A stretch of DNA of 64,000 nt from Polytrichum commune (GCA_950295325.1 OX485809.1:40517081-40581080), one strand, 5' to 3'; positions 24,151 through 37,900 are shown, numbered from the stretch's first letter. Notes: generated by a model from the letters alone, not told the origin. Numbers and translations: made by a program.

Positions 24151-25700
24151 GTTGAGATATAAAGTTATAAGAAGGGTGCAATTAAAATTTTACACTCATC
24201 AATAAATAAATTAAGAACATTAGACAAATACACTAGCAATATCTAAAGCCATATTCAAATATTGTCATGGATGAATGGGTTTCCAAGAAGCAAATGACTC
24301 ACAAACTCTCAAATCACTTTTGAAAAGCCCCTGGCATCTTTGACGCCCAAGTAACACAAACGTTAGAATTCCAAGATGTCCAATATATGGGCAACCACCC
24401 ATGAAATTAGTTTGGCTAATACCACACCCAAACAACACTATAGACATGTGGCCACACCTACTCTCCACATGTTTGAACCAACGAATTTAAAAGGTCTAAA
24501 ATAACTACAATGGACACAACAATGTGGTCCACCAAATAGCACACACACTTCAATCAAACAAACACACATGATTCTATACACATATCAATGCATGTAACCA
24601 AAACTCAAGACCATAAGTTATAAAATTCACATAATGGTTACCTACATGTTCATGCACCCTCACCCAATGCACATGATGCATGGCTAGACTAAGATGTTGC
24701 ATCTTTTGCATATTAGGAGCCTTGCCATTATTCAAGGCACCACCTAACGCTATATAATTTATATAATTCATCCATTCGCATGATAGATTTCCCACCATCG
24801 CCAAACAAGAAAAAGTAGCTAAATGCAATCCACTAATCTAAATACTTAAATCAATAGGATGTAAAGTAACCCCCCTCATTACCATTATGGTGGATATAGT
24901 ATTTGAGTAAAATTGGGCTAAGTCCAAGTCCCTAATCATAACATATTGAATTTTGTCATAAGATCTTACAATAAGATTGTATAGTAAGATCTTTCGATAG
25001 AATATGCAAAGTTGATATTGTTAGTAGTAATTTTGATTGCACTTTCACTATTCAACATTTAATTATATACATTTAACATCAAAACATATAAATATTTTAT
25101 TTTAATTGTATTTTAGTAGCATTACATTCAAGTAATCACTAAAGATTCACATGTCTTGAATGAGAATTAAATTTTTCATAAGCGTATCGATGGCTTTGTC
25201 CATAGAAATGAAGCAACTAAAAAGTCCAAATTTTAAAATGATGTCCATATTTACTAGAATACATCATGTAGGCATAAGAGGATCCATCCACGAACACTCG
25301 ACAAAAATCTGAACACCTCAAAGTACCCCCAAATGCAATGAAAAAAACTTATGAAACAAATAAACCAAATTGTTATCAAATATCGAGCCACATACCTTGG
25401 AGTAGGTACTAAACAAACAAAAAAAGGGACAACAAACAAACTTTGGAAGGCCCTACATAAGAAGCAAATTCCCTCTTGATACTTGCTTCATCAAAAGGAG
25501 CCCACCTTCCAAAAGGCATGAAGTAACCCACCCTCAAAGCTTGGTAAACATGATCAAGGTAAAGAAGAGCATGCTCCCATTAACGTCTTTGCAACAAACA
25601 CCAATATAATTTCTATTTTGGTTTTATCATTATAAAGAGGCAAAATCCAGAGAGAAAGACAACGCCAACCACTAGTGTTGGTGTGAATGAGGTATGCTTC
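24151..25700. other. Non-coding stretch
   Basis: No gene supported. A short palindrome, AAGATCTTAC..GTAAGATCTT, lies near 24960-24993. Antisense frames at 24265-24828 lack domains. Confidence 0.4.
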
Positions 25701-27650
25701 ACCTTGATCATGGCTTCTAGCTCATTTGTGAACCCTGAGCGGGTTTACTGAGCAAGGCTATGGGACAAATGCTACTACATCTTGTCAGAGGTGGTCCCTA
25801 TAGTGGTAAATGACACGGGCACTAACGGCCCAGTTGAGGGATTTATAAGTTGTGTTTGCCAACATTTTGTATCTAAAGGGTGGGTGTTATGAATGCATGT
25901 AGTTTTGGCTCATTGCAACATGTGTTGGGTTTGATTTCCATTGGCGAGACATGGGGGTTTGGCTATCCCTTTATATGAGCTATATGTGTGGGTTTGGGCA
26001 ACATATTGTAGGGTGCATTTTTGGGATTTAGTTGTATGTATTTGTTTTGGTGGGAAGTATTAGTGATTGATGGATTTTTAATTTTTGTGAGTACGAGTTG
26101 TGTGAGGTATTTGATAGCCATTAGGTGGATTTGTTGTATGCATGTGTGTATAGGCATTGAAGGGATGTAGCATTGTTCAAAAAGGTTGGCGATGTTGTTT
26201 GTGTGTATGCACGGGGAGGTCACTCCCTCTTTAAATTATTCATACACGTGCGCTCAGGACTTATATATTGGGCGGCTACTAACCTTGCAAAAACGATTAT
26301 AAGGTATGGTAGTTTTCAAAATAAAGGTAAATGCTTGTATTTTAATACACCTTATAAGTCATTATAAATTTTTGGTGGAATACCCTATTTTATTTATACT
26401 ATATTTTTCTTGTATTCCAAGTAGCCAATTTTTTTTGACTTTACCCCATTTTTTTTTTCTCTCGGAGCCCAATTATATTCCATTTTTTTTCTTAAACCAC
26501 ATTTAATTTCGTACACCCCATTTTTTTTTGGTTACGTAAGTGACATTTTTTTCATGAAGGACATTTCTCTTACAACCATAATTTGTGAAGTTCAACTACA
26601 ATGCTAACCTCACATGAACCAAATCAAAACAATAAATCTAAGGCAAAGGCATGCAACTGAAGCATTATCTTGGATTGTGAAATAAAATCAAACAAAGTGG
26701 CGAAATTTTCCCTCCCGACATGTGGGTAGAGATGATTAACTCCATGTTGGAACCATTGATTTAGTAACATTCAAGCAAGTTAGAATGCGAAGTCATCCAT
26801 CCAAGCATTTTCAACAAAAAAATGTATTTTTTCATTCACTAACACAGACCCTATCCTAGACCCGCTACCCCTAGTAATTCTTTCCACGCTATTTTACATG
26901 TACTAACTATCTAAACGAGGTGATTATATGTGATGGTATTTTACATATAAACATGTTTCATTGTTTTGAAACCCCCTATATTATATGTACATTTTTTGCA
27001 AAATTTACCTACAATGAATATATTAAACCTTGTTTCTTTATCGCACGTTGTTTCTACGATTTTTGCCAGTGACCTCCCCATGTGTGTATTCCTCTACGGA
27101 AGCCAGGTGTGAGGATAGTAAGTGTTACCTACCATCCAGCCTCTTGTAGTGCGTCTACTAGGGGTTGGTATTTTAGTTTTTTTTTCCGTTGAGTGGCGGG
27201 GGTGGGGTTGTGATTTTGAGAGAATGTGAGTTTAATTAATTGTAGGCTCAAAATTTGGGTGATGTAGTGTGTGGTTTTCTCCAAGGAAGTGGTGTTGATG
27301 ACAAAGATGTTATGTTTGAGTCTAGCAAGGCGTTGGCATGGTCTTTGGAGCAGAGGCATGAGTATAGCAATGGAGGGATTGTGTTCTTTGGGGAGTTTGT
27401 AAGGTGGATATTGATGTTTATTAGGGTTGTGTCTCATGTTGAGGAGTGAAAGAGGAGTGGTTTGTGTATGAGCTATACACCTTTGTTGTGTCTAATTGTT
27501 TGAATGTTATTGAGAATGATGTTTGTTCGCATAGAGAGTAGGTGGAGGCATGTGATAATTTCTTGTAGTGAACATAGGTTGCAAAGGGAGGGGGGAAATT
27601 GGGTGGGCTAAATAGTGTATTCTTTTTATTGTCCATGTATTGACCATATC
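25700..27650 (-). pseudogene. LINE-derived fragment (composition-based call)
   Basis: The minus strand is A/C-rich with Asn-, His-, Pro- and Thr-rich frames (25963-26223, 27129-27437, 27421-27636), very like the LINE at 41.7-46.9 kb. One frame ends PLVDALQEAGW. No RT motif remains. The call rests on compositional and residue-use similarity and is tentative. Confidence 0.3.
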
Positions 27651-27734
27651 ATAGTTTGAGAGTAGTGTGATTTGGGCATCTATGCATCAGGGTGTTTATT
27701 ATAAGTGATTGGAGAAGGACAAATGAACCATTGG

Positions 27735-30470
27735 TGTGAGCCACAATCTCCCCCACCCTTCAATTGCGTCCTAGTCCAGGTGGGAGATCATGTGCCACAT
27801 CCTAAGCTTAACATCCTCATAATCAAGTACACTTCAAGTCAAATGGGAGAAGTGGTGTATATAACACCCATTTTTTATTTATTAACTCAAGCAAGCATTT
27901 ACAAATGCTCAATTGCTACACGATGTCACTCCATGATTAACCCATCAAATTCCATCTACATCCAACACTAGTGATCCCAACTCCCCGCCACAAATTCAAT
28001 CAATTGTCCTAGTCTGCTACCTTAGCTACTGCTCCTGCCCCTTAGATGCCGGTGCATTTCCAGTGCATTCCCTTGGCAGACACGATCCACACATGACACC
28101 ACAGCTCCTCTACGGATTCTTCGTAAATTTGGCCTCACCAATTATCGGATAATGCAACGTTGAAGAACTGTGACCCAACCATTGCAGTCGTACCTAACCT
28201 ACCACACACACTCTTCTATGCCTGCCCTTGCCCTTCTTGGCACTGAACTTCAATCCCCTTGTGACTGTTGACTTGCGGCTCTTTGAAGCTGCTGTCCGCG
28301 GTGAACCTCTCCAATCCCTGGCTGAGTATCCCACCGTGACCTAGACCATGCAAAATTTCCTTTTCCAACCTTGCCACCGACAACGGATGTGGAAGCAGGA
28401 CCACAAACTCAATCTCAGGAATTGTTCCTGCTACACGTACACCAAAGACCCCTAGCTACATCGGGATGAGCCTGGTGAACCTGTTCTGCTACATGACAAC
28501 ACTGCTACAAGTTGCCCACTTCCAAAGCCGCGGCTTTGCCCAAGTCTAGCATCAAGGAAGGAACTCGGTAGGAATGCTCACCCAGCACGCTGATGCTAGA
28601 GGCGGCAACAAAAGTCACAATTCACCATGCCTTAGAACCGACACTAGAGAAAAGATTGGCATCAATGAAGAAGAAAAATTCGAAGCTCTCTATCACAGTT
28701 AGAGCTTCACATTGCTGCCTTTGGCGCTGCTCTGCCGCCCCTGCCTTCCTTGCCACAGTCCATCACCCCATCCAGCCTCCTCCGACCACCGATTTGCACT
28801 GCCGGTCACCCCAGCTCATACTCCGATTCCCCTGCCTCAGGGTTGATGCGCCTCGAACTTCCACCACCCAGGGCTAACGACCTCCTCTAGCACCCTCTCT
28901 CTTCATCTCGTTTTTTTCTCTCTCACCCAAAGGCACCACACCTCGAGTGCAACAACCAGGCTTGTGCTTCCTCCTTCGCCGAACGAGGGCGAAACTGAGT
29001 ACAAGGGACGGAAAAGAATAGATTACTCACCATCGATCCAACACGGCGTGGGAGAAGCGATCACTAGGCTGATGCTGTGCGTGAAACATGAGAGACAAGG
29101 GCGGATGCCGGTAGCACTCCCTGCCTCACCTTCGTCCCGTCTCGCGAGTCCATCGCAGTCGAGGGGGAGCGATTGAAAACTTTCCCGGAGCTTCCGCACA
29201 AGGCTGCAATCCTGCCAACCGACCCTTCAAAGACAATGCTCACCCAGATTGGCCCTTGAAGGACCTTGCAACTTATCCCCGGCATGCCCTGCTGAGATCT
29301 CCTACTAAGTGTTACCGCCGTTGCTGCCTCGACTCCTCTTCTCTCTCCCGCTCCGTTTGTTTCTTCCCCCCCTCAGAAGTTGCGGGCTCGATCCACGGAT
29401 CCCCATAGATGAGTGATCCCCGCCTCCCTTCCGCTTTCTCCCCAGCTAACCATGTCACCCTTGAACCGGCCTGGTTGCCGCTTGTCACCGATCCTTCTCT
29501 AAAATCTTGCTCCCCATCCCATTTTGCGGCACCCACCTTCTTCTTCCATCGCTAGTTGCCTTGCCATTGTCTCCCTCTGGATTTCCTAGTCATTGAGAAT
29601 CCTTCCCCTTTACTCCCTCCTTGGGTCCTCCACGAGGCAAAGCTTCTTCATGACCTTGGCTATCCCCCTCTCCTTGCCTCTCTCCGGAACAGGGCTTCTG
29701 CCTCATTCTACTCTCTCTCACTTCCTCTACCCTCATTTTCTACATGCATCAATCCCAACGGAGCAGGGCTTCGCCCCTCTCACCTTTTTCTCTCTTCCCT
29801 ACCCCTCAAGCATGCATAATGAGGTCTCTCCTCCTTGCCTTCCGAGACCTCTCCAAACTTTTTTTTTTCTCGCGTTGTCCGGCATCTTTCGGGCCGCCCG
29901 AAAAGAAAAACGGGGTTAGGCCTCTTTCCTTGGCTCTTCCCCTTGTAAGACTCCACTTCCCCATTCCCTTAGTCAATTTTACCTCCCCCTAGAACTCACC
30001 TAACTACTTACTTGACCCCCCATTACTTCCCCTAGGCCTCTTGCCTTACATACCGTAGTACCATAGCTGGTTCGTTAAAAAATAATTCTAAAAATAAAAA
30101 ACGTAAAAATTATGAAATTATGAAGACAGAAAAACGAAAATAGAATAAATTAATTTTTGCAATCTTTTGGTGTTTCTAAGCCATTTAAGGTCATTTTTAC
30201 TGATTTTTTTGCTAAAAATGAAAATTGAGAAATTCAGTTTTTTGAGAGGCGAACCTTATTTTTTCAAAATAAATAAATATTCGTTCGCCAGGGGACGAAC
30301 CAGCTATTGTGTTACGGTAACTCCTAACTTACCACTTAACTTAATTCAATCTAGACTTTAACTCCTCACATTTTTTCTTATCTTTTTGACTACTCAAGAA
30401 AGTACAATATTAAGGTTTTAGTAATTTTTGTGATTAAGTTAACATGTGAGCACCATATTGGGCTCACATA
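27735..30470 (+). mobile_element. Solo LTR, copy 3, long form, with target duplication ATTGG
   Basis: The element starts TGTGAGCCACAATCTCCCCC, continuing ACCC...TGCGTCCTAGTCC, which aligns with the starts of copies 1 and 2. It ends TATTGGGCTCACA plus TA. ATTGG stands at 27730-27734 and again at 30471-30475. At about 2.7 kb it is 1.1 kb longer than the other two, so it either belongs to a longer subfamily or has an internal insertion. The interior is CT-rich without retained gag or pol. TTGGCGACTATTAGGGG just after it looks like a primer-binding site but includes the target repeat. Confidence 0.72.
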
Positions 30471-30530
30471 ATTGGCGACTATTAGGGGATGGACACAAAA
30501 TTTCTTGCTCCGCAGGCTAGATGTCCATTT

Positions 30531-33500
30531 TCAGGTCCTATACTCCTTACAATGGCTCCTAGAGGTGCGGGTTGGGAATGGTTCCCCGTTGAGTGTCTCC
30601 AATTGGACCAAATTATTTGGGAACACCTCGCTAATGAGATATGGCCCTAGCCACACCGCGTCGAACTTACCTGAGAAGTCTAACTTCTTAGCGTCCTGAA
30701 GTAGGACGAGCATGCCTGCTCTTAGGGTGCGTTTCTTGTGCTTTTTTATCAAAGGTGATTTTCCGCCTTCGTTGGATAGCCTCAATGTATTGGGCGCTCC
30801 TCCGACGGTTTTCGTCCAAAGACTCTAACACCGCCAATCTACTTTTTAATGACTGACTATCGGTTAGCCTTGAGTCAATGGCCACTCTCAACGACTCTAC
30901 CTCGAATTTGATGGAGAGGGTGGCTTCAATGCCGTAGACCAGAGAAAATGGTGTGGCCCGAGTTATCACCTTAAAGGTCGTCCTATAAGCCCACAAGGCA
31001 GCCGTGAGTTTCATGTCCCAGTTGCGTTTAGAATCTTGCACTGTCTTCTTCAATATGCTCACCAAGGTTTGGTTCACCCTCTCGGTCTGGCCGTTTGTCT
31101 GTGGGTAGTAAGCCGTGGTCTTCCGGTGATCAATTTGGAATTTCTCGGCCATCTCGCTGATCATATCGTTCAAAAAGTGTGTGCCCCTGTCGCTAACTAG
31201 GATTTTAGGACAACCAAACCGAGAAATGATATTCTCGTATAAAGATACTGCGGCATTCGCGGCGGTATTCGTCCTTACGACCTTGGCCTCTGCTCATTTG
31301 GTTAAATATTCCGTCGCTACCACAATATAGGCCATACCCTTAGATGATTTCGGGTGCACCTCTCCTACATAGTTGATGCCCCATTTTTCGAATGGAATCA
31401 AGAGTAGCGACACGTGCAAGGGTAACTCCATCTTTAGGTTGTTCCTAGCATAGCGTTGACAGGCGTCGTATTTCCTCGCATGGGTGCGAGCGTCCTTGAA
31501 TAATGTGGGCCAAAAACATCATGCTCTCAATATCTTTTGGCCGGTGAGTTGCCCTGAGAAATGCCCACCGCATGTGCTATCGTGACAGGCTTCCAAGATT
31601 GTTGGCACCTCCGTGGCGGCCACACAACGGCGAAGTAGGCCATCTACTCCCCGTCCAAACATGCGATGTCCCTCTATCGTGTAATGCGTACTGTGTACCC
31701 TTACCTTACGTCGTTTCTCCCTCGACCACTCAGTTGGAAACTGTTGAGTGGCGAAAAACTCGACTATATCCGCGTACCATTCCGGTTCGGTGGTCACCAC
31801 AAAGAGATTCTCATATATGAACCCAACGTTTTACCGATGCGGTGCCCACTTGTTCCGACAATCTTAACAGGTGATCCGCATGCAAGTGCATTCTCCCGGG
31901 TTTGTACTCGACTGTGTAGTCGAACTCCTCTAGCAGCAGAAACCCATCGTGCTAATCTACCGCTCAACTCTGGTTTGTTTACCAAAAACTTAATCACCAT
32001 ATGGTCCACACAAAAAGACTAGCGGGTTACACAGCAGGTAGTAACGGAATTTTTTCACCGAGAAGATCATAGCCAAACATTTTCTTTCCGTGGTGAAGTA
32101 GTTACGCTCGGCCATTGTCAGTTGCTTGCTAGCGTATGCCACTGGTTGATCATTTTCCATTTCTCCACTAGGCTAACACAAAACACTACCTACAGCTACC
32201 GCACTGGCATCACAAAATACGTGGAAATGAATGCTCCAATTCGGGGGCACTAAGACCCAATACGTGCTCAGGCAAGCCTTTAACTCGTCAAATGCTCGAT
32301 CACACTCCTCCGTCCACTAAAACTTCGCGTCCTTCCTAAACAGCTTGGTGATGTGAAGGGCTATCTTTGCGAAGGCAGGGATCAATTCCCTGTACCATCC
32401 CACATGCTCCAAGAGCTTAACTATACCTTTAGCGTTCGTGGGTGCCTCCAATCATTCCATCACTGCAATCTTGTATGGATCATGTGCTCTTCATTTTTCA
32501 CTCACCAGGTATCCCAACAACACTCATCTCCGCACTGCCAAGTACGTCTTTTCCGGGTTCAGTGCCAATCTAGCCGCTCTACACCTCTTTAGTGCCTCAC
32601 TCATGCATTCTAAATGACTACCCGCATCCAACTGCGTGCTAAAGTCGTCCACGAAGACCGTCATTAACTTGTACAAAAGATCGGGAAAATTAAACATTAC
32701 AAGCTTCTAAAAGGTGGCCGGCGCGTTGCAGAGCCCGAAAGACATTATCAACCAAATGAACGTGCCCCACGCGTGGCCCCACGGAATAGTGAAGGCCGTT
32801 TTGTACAAATCGGCTAGAGCTATAGAGATTTGATTGTATCCCGCGTATCCGTCTACAAATGTGTAGCATGCATGTCCTCCGACCTCCTCTTGTAGGAGTG
32901 AGATAAATGGTAAAAGAAAGTGAACATTTTGCGTAAAAGCATTCAACATCCGGTAGTCCACATACACCCTCAGCTTGCCGTTCTTCTTCTTCACTAAAAC
33001 ATTGGGGACACCCAATCCGTGATCTCTACAGGCCCAATGAACCCTGCTTTAAGCAGTTGCTTTAACTCGGCTAACAACTGAAGTCGTGGGTTTATTCGTC
33101 TTTCATTTTGACGAATTGGTGTCGCTCCGGGGACTAGGGAATTCTATGCTCAATCATGTCGGATAGAATGCCCTTCAGGCCGTGGTATGACCACGCAAAT
33201 ACATCACTAAATTTCCTTATTAGTTATTAATAGGCCCCCATTTCCTCATCTGATAGTTGCGCCCCCATTCTCATTTGCCTTACTTCACTAGTCTTAGTCT
33301 TTACCTCCACTTGTTTCCAGTCAGCCTAACTTACGTGTGTTTGCTCATTAATGTTCCTATACCAAACGGGCGGTACATGAGGGTAGTCTTTCATATCCTC
33401 ACCAACGGTGATGCCGGTAAAGGTAGTTTTGAAGTGCAAATAATTTTTTAACCGTGACATATTTGAAAGACGTTAATCATTATGAGTGTCGTCCATATGA

Positions 33501-33859
33501 ACTGTTAACACCTCTTCCTCCCTCACGTCTTCCATTCAAGGAGTTAATCATTTTTGCAGCCAGTCCTCCACGGTCAGTATCTCACAAGGTTCCAACAAGA
33601 CGTATTTTTCTTTTCTTGAGTTATTACTGCCGTCCCTCAAGCATTCATGGTGACAGATCACCACCACATCGCATACTGAGACCGGATACTCCATTAACCA
33701 CTTGGCATACTCTCCATCGTCACTCCAATGATAGAAACTAGGACCTAGAATGATCAACTCGGTGTCAGGTGGAACCTCAAGTCTACCTGAATGGACCACC
33801 CCTACTAATGTTCCATGTTTATTTTCCACTCGAGCACCTCGTGGTTGCCAATTTCGCAA
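30531..33859 (-). pseudogene. Ty3/gypsy pol relic (protease region, RT, RNase H, integrase)
   Basis: Read right to left: a protease-region fragment (33548-33859), then the RT lead-in RRINPRLQLLAELKQLL. RT follows with VLVKKKNGKLRVYVDYRMLN (32707-33015) and active-site VFVDD near 32650. RNase H remains include AERNYFTTERKCLA. The integrase zinc region is at 31519-31800. The integrase core has ILVSDRGTHFLND and NGQTERVNQ (30688-31173), then a C-terminal tail ending near 30531. The first catalytic Asp of integrase is replaced: WGINYVGE where WGIDY.G is expected. Several stops and frame changes separate the blocks. gag and both LTRs are not identified, and the 5' part ends at AT-rich DNA near 33930. 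Confidence 0.85.
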
Positions 33860-33929
33860 CCTCCAAAATCGTTAAATCTTCAATTCGCCTTTCAACGTAG
33901 AATCGCGATATCAAACTTAGACGCTTTGA

Positions 33930-34680
33930 TACCACAGGTAACTAATAAACTAATAATTTAGATAAAAATAAATTTTTAGATATTATAAGATTATATTTTA
34001 AATGATCATAAGACTATATCATGATTAATATAAATAATAGAAAAAACTTACAAAGTAAAAATTAATTATATTAAACCAAACATAAACTTAAAAGCATAAA
34101 TTTTATATTTAAAAACATTTAGTAAATATAATAATCATTAAGCATTTAAATATCAATAGATTTATATAAGTTTTTTAAAAAGTTATTTTTTTTTTAAAAA
34201 ATTGCTTAACTTATAAGATTTAGATTTAACTGATCTTTGATTTCTTACAAAAATTTGAGGACACTAAAATTTCATATAACTTAAATTATCATTAAGCATT
34301 TTGAAACTTAAATCATCTCAAATTAAATTTAAAATGAGAAGATTTTTTAAATAGATAAATTTCATTGAAAATGGATCTTAAATTATTTAATAATTATAAA
34401 GACAAGAGAACTAAGCCTCTTGATGATCCAATCACCTCATACTAAATATTCAAAATCAACAATTTTTCACTCAATATATGAATCGATCTACACTCGTGCA
34501 TTCAAAATCAATAGACCTTTATTAAATAGATATTCTGATGTAGTTATAATCTTAAAAGATGCTCAATACTGAAATACTCTAAAACTTCAAGGGTCTATGT
34601 AAAGTTCCAAATACTTGCAAAACCAATTGTCGGTTGACATCATAAAGATTCGGAGATCCGTCCCACGTATATGAAGAACG
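33930..34680. other. Very AT-rich segment between two Ty3 relics
   Basis: No gene. Dense A/T runs with TTTAAAT-type words. It could be the remains of an LTR of the plus-strand Ty3 element to the right, but I could not match it to a second copy. Confidence 0.35.
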
Positions 34681-34689
34681 TTCTAAAGC

Positions 34690-36645
34690 CTATGACGTGA
34701 GACGCGAAAGGCAAAAAGAGCATGTAGCGAGACGCCGGTGGCACGTCTTAAGAATGAGGTGAAAGAAATGAGGGTTATTACGGCTAGCCTCATGGACCAA
34801 AACCATTTATTGTGGAAATTCTTAAAGCCAACCGAGTGCCTCTTTGGATGGGCCGCGACCCACCTATATGAAAAACGTGCCAAGCCGGTAACGAGAGATA
34901 CGCGGGATAAACGCAACGTAACCGGATACGAGGCGTATTGCGACGCGTCGGGTTATATCGGTGACGAAGTCTGAGTGACGAGCTTCGGATCCTTCCTTAA
35001 GGAAGATGCATCCATCACCTTCGCGGCGTGGCGAGGCTCGCAAGGCAAGGACCTCCCGTGGGGCGCCTTGAAGGAGTGGGCGGGGGATGCTTGGCGCAAG
35101 CCGCACCAACACCTTTTGGACGTTACGGCGCTAGGCGCAATGAAATGGCGTAATGACCAAAACCTCTCGCGTTATACCGAAGAGTATAAAGCTAAGTATT
35201 TACAATTGGATTGTGAAAAGAACCCACAACTCGGGATGATGGGCTCGTTTCTAGCCGGGCTAGACGAGAACATCCGCCGTAAGGTGCGGGAAAGAGAAAC
35301 TCTTCCCGCCACGATGATGGAGTTGCTAGACTTAGTCATTCGGTTGGGCGACGCGCGGGAGGTTATTCAATACGAGACGTTTTGCGACGCCCTGGGCTAT
35401 AACGGCGCTGAAGTAAGAATGAGGAGTTTCGGTCATTTCTAAGAGGCATGGTGAGATCTCATTCAATGAAAGTTTAGCTACTCTTTAGTGAGGGCAGCGG
35501 GTGCTCGAGAACTTAAGTCTGAAGATGCTAGTAGCCAAAGGCAATTTTGAGGCAAAACTCTTATTATTAAGTCCTACTAGAAAACATTTAGTTTACTTAA
35601 AGGGTCAAAGAAACATGACTAATGTGTCGATGTTGGTTGATACGGGAGTCACGAATTCCGTCATGATGCCGCGGTGCGCCATGAGGTTGAAGATTAGACA
35701 CGCGCAAAAATCGTGTTAAATGCGGCAAGTTGCTAAAGGCGTTCGATTGAAGACGGGCGAAATTAAATTTGAGGAGGACTTTACTGTGTGTGAGTTAAGG
35801 GGTGTAGATGTAGTATTAGGCAACATGTTTCTACATAACTACGAGGTTGAAGTTAGACAAAGGTCTAATATGCATTTAATGATGGTGGGCTTAGGTGGAA
35901 AATCGAGGCCGCTACCATTCATTAGGCTAGCGGGACTAGCTGGGTTGGGTATCGATCTAGTCACTAAGCAATACCTCTTCGAGGAGAAATATGTGTTGAT
36001 ATCGAAAAGAATCTGTTCGATACTAATACAAAGGGATTACTTCCGACACATTTTTGCCCCCGTACTTGATGAATTTAAGGATGTTTTAATAAAAGAACTT
36101 CCGAATGAGTTGCATCCCGTGAGGGAGGTAGATCATAAGATCGAATTAGTACCGGGAGCGGAGCTTCAAAACAAAGCTCCGAATCGGCTCAACGAAAATG
36201 AGTTGGTTGAGCTAAAGAAGCAACTAACGGAGCTCCTCGCAAGAAGTTATGTAGGGCCTAGCAAATAACCCTTCGGCATGGTGGTATTCTTTGTGAGTAA
36301 GAAAGGTGGTCAACTACGAATGTATATTGACTATCGAGCGCTTAATCGAGTAACGGTTAAGAACAACTATCCATTTCCGCGAGTTGACGAGTTGTTGGAT
36401 AGGTTGAAGGGCACCATTCACTTTAGTCGCATAGAATTAAAGTCGGGATACTATCAAATCCGCATGACGGAGCAAGACGTGGATAAGACGGCAATGCGAA
36501 CTCGATACGGATTGTACGAGTTCTTAGGAATGCCGTTCGGGTTGTATAATGCACCGGCGATGTTTATGTCTATCATGAATGGTATTTTTCATGATATAAT
36601 GGACGAATGTGTGGTGGTTCATATAGATGATATAGTCATCTATTT
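34690..36645 (+). pseudogene. Ty3/gypsy gag-protease-RT relic, truncated inside RT
   Basis: A gag-like block (34975-35442) includes ALKEWAGDAWRKPHQHLLDV and LSRYTEEYKAKYLQLDCEK, typical of plant Ty3 retrotransposon gag. The protease motif VDTGVTNSVM is at about 35635-35665. The RT lead-in and RT (35720-36640) include [20 protein letters not shown] and end at [11 protein letters not shown], just after the catalytic IDD. Beyond 36645 the reading collapses into AT-rich sequence, and the rest of pol is missing. Stops separate gag, protease and RT. A 65-bp segment in gag is present twice (34924-34988 and 35369-35432). Confidence 0.85.
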
Positions 36646-37900
36646 TTTTATACATTTTTTTTATTGGAATTTAATTTTATTATCGTTTTTTATTGTGGCG
36701 ATCGAAATAATAATGCAATGAATCAAGATAGAAGAATAATTAAATATAATATATTCAATCGTAGCTTGCAAAAAAATAACAATATTTAGTTGAAAGTATA
36801 TTTTTCACTGATCGAACCACTTCAATAAATGTGCATAAGTTCATTCAGATAGAAGACGTATATATAGGTTTTTTTTATAAAAATTGTAATTTCTAAAAAA
36901 TAAATTATTTATATAAATAACCATACAAAATTAAAAATTAATTTTTAAAACATGATAAATTATAGTACAATATATATTCTTTTATTAATATACCTTATAA
37001 TTTATGACTCTCCTATTAGGTATTAAATTGTAGAAAAATAAACTTTAACAAACACTTCATATTATAGGGTTTACTATATAATAAATCTAATAAGACATAA
37101 TATGTTTAATTTGAAAATTAAGATATAAAATTATTATTATATTAATTCATTATTATTTACAGAGATATCGCTAATATATCAATAAAATTTTAACTAAATA
37201 TTATTATAACGAGGTTTTTTCTATAACATATTTTTATACAAAATTTGTTTTTTACAAATTGAATTATTCGTTTTTTATTTTCGTTTGTTTTCACATAAAT
37301 GATGTTTTCATAGTTTGCACAACATAAGTTCGCCATTCGATTCATTAATGAACATCACTTATATAATATTTTTTTAATAAAATTTTATTTTTTATTTTTT
37401 TAAATGTGTTTTTTTTAATTATATTTATTAATTATGATGTTGCTAAACAAGGTAAAAGTTATACATTATACATTACATTTCTGTGACCAAAATAAACAAA
37501 CAACCTAGAGGATCGCGAGTTATCTTACATGTCGAATTCCATGAATAATTTTTTTCTTATTGCAAGTGGCAATGAATAAAAATTTCCGGATTGGGTGATT
37601 AGATGACAAATACAAGATTCATCAAGACTATTAGAGTCAAACACATCAGCCTTCATATCTTCAGATACGCTCAAAATTTGATCAAGATCAAGCAGATTGA
37701 GATCAGAAAAATTAATTTAGAGCATAATATTGGTGATATATTCATTTAAGCCTTACCAACTTATAAACATAATAAGCTAGTTGACAAAGCAAAAATAAGA
37801 ATTCTTCACGAGTTGACTTCTTTATAAGTTTTTTTTTAATTATTGGTTTTTGCATTAGAAGTTTTTATACAATGGAGTTTTTAACGAGGTAGTCCTTATA
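36646..37900. other. Very AT-rich segment replacing the 3' part of the Ty3 element
   Basis: No coding frame. Long A/T runs throughout. It begins exactly where RT stops and ends before a typical gypsy 3' end. It is an insertion, or a deletion scar filled by other AT-rich DNA. Confidence 0.35.

Noticed and set aside
29556-29992. Leu/Pro-rich overlapping forward frames
   Set aside because: They are inside the CT-rich interior of the third solo LTR, where all frames look alike.
30471-30488. Primer-binding-site-like TTGGCGACTATTAGGGG after the third LTR
   Set aside because: Its first bases are the ATTGG target duplication of the solo LTR, and the adjacent pol genes run on the opposite strand. 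It may be the relic of an older element but does not belong to this LTR.
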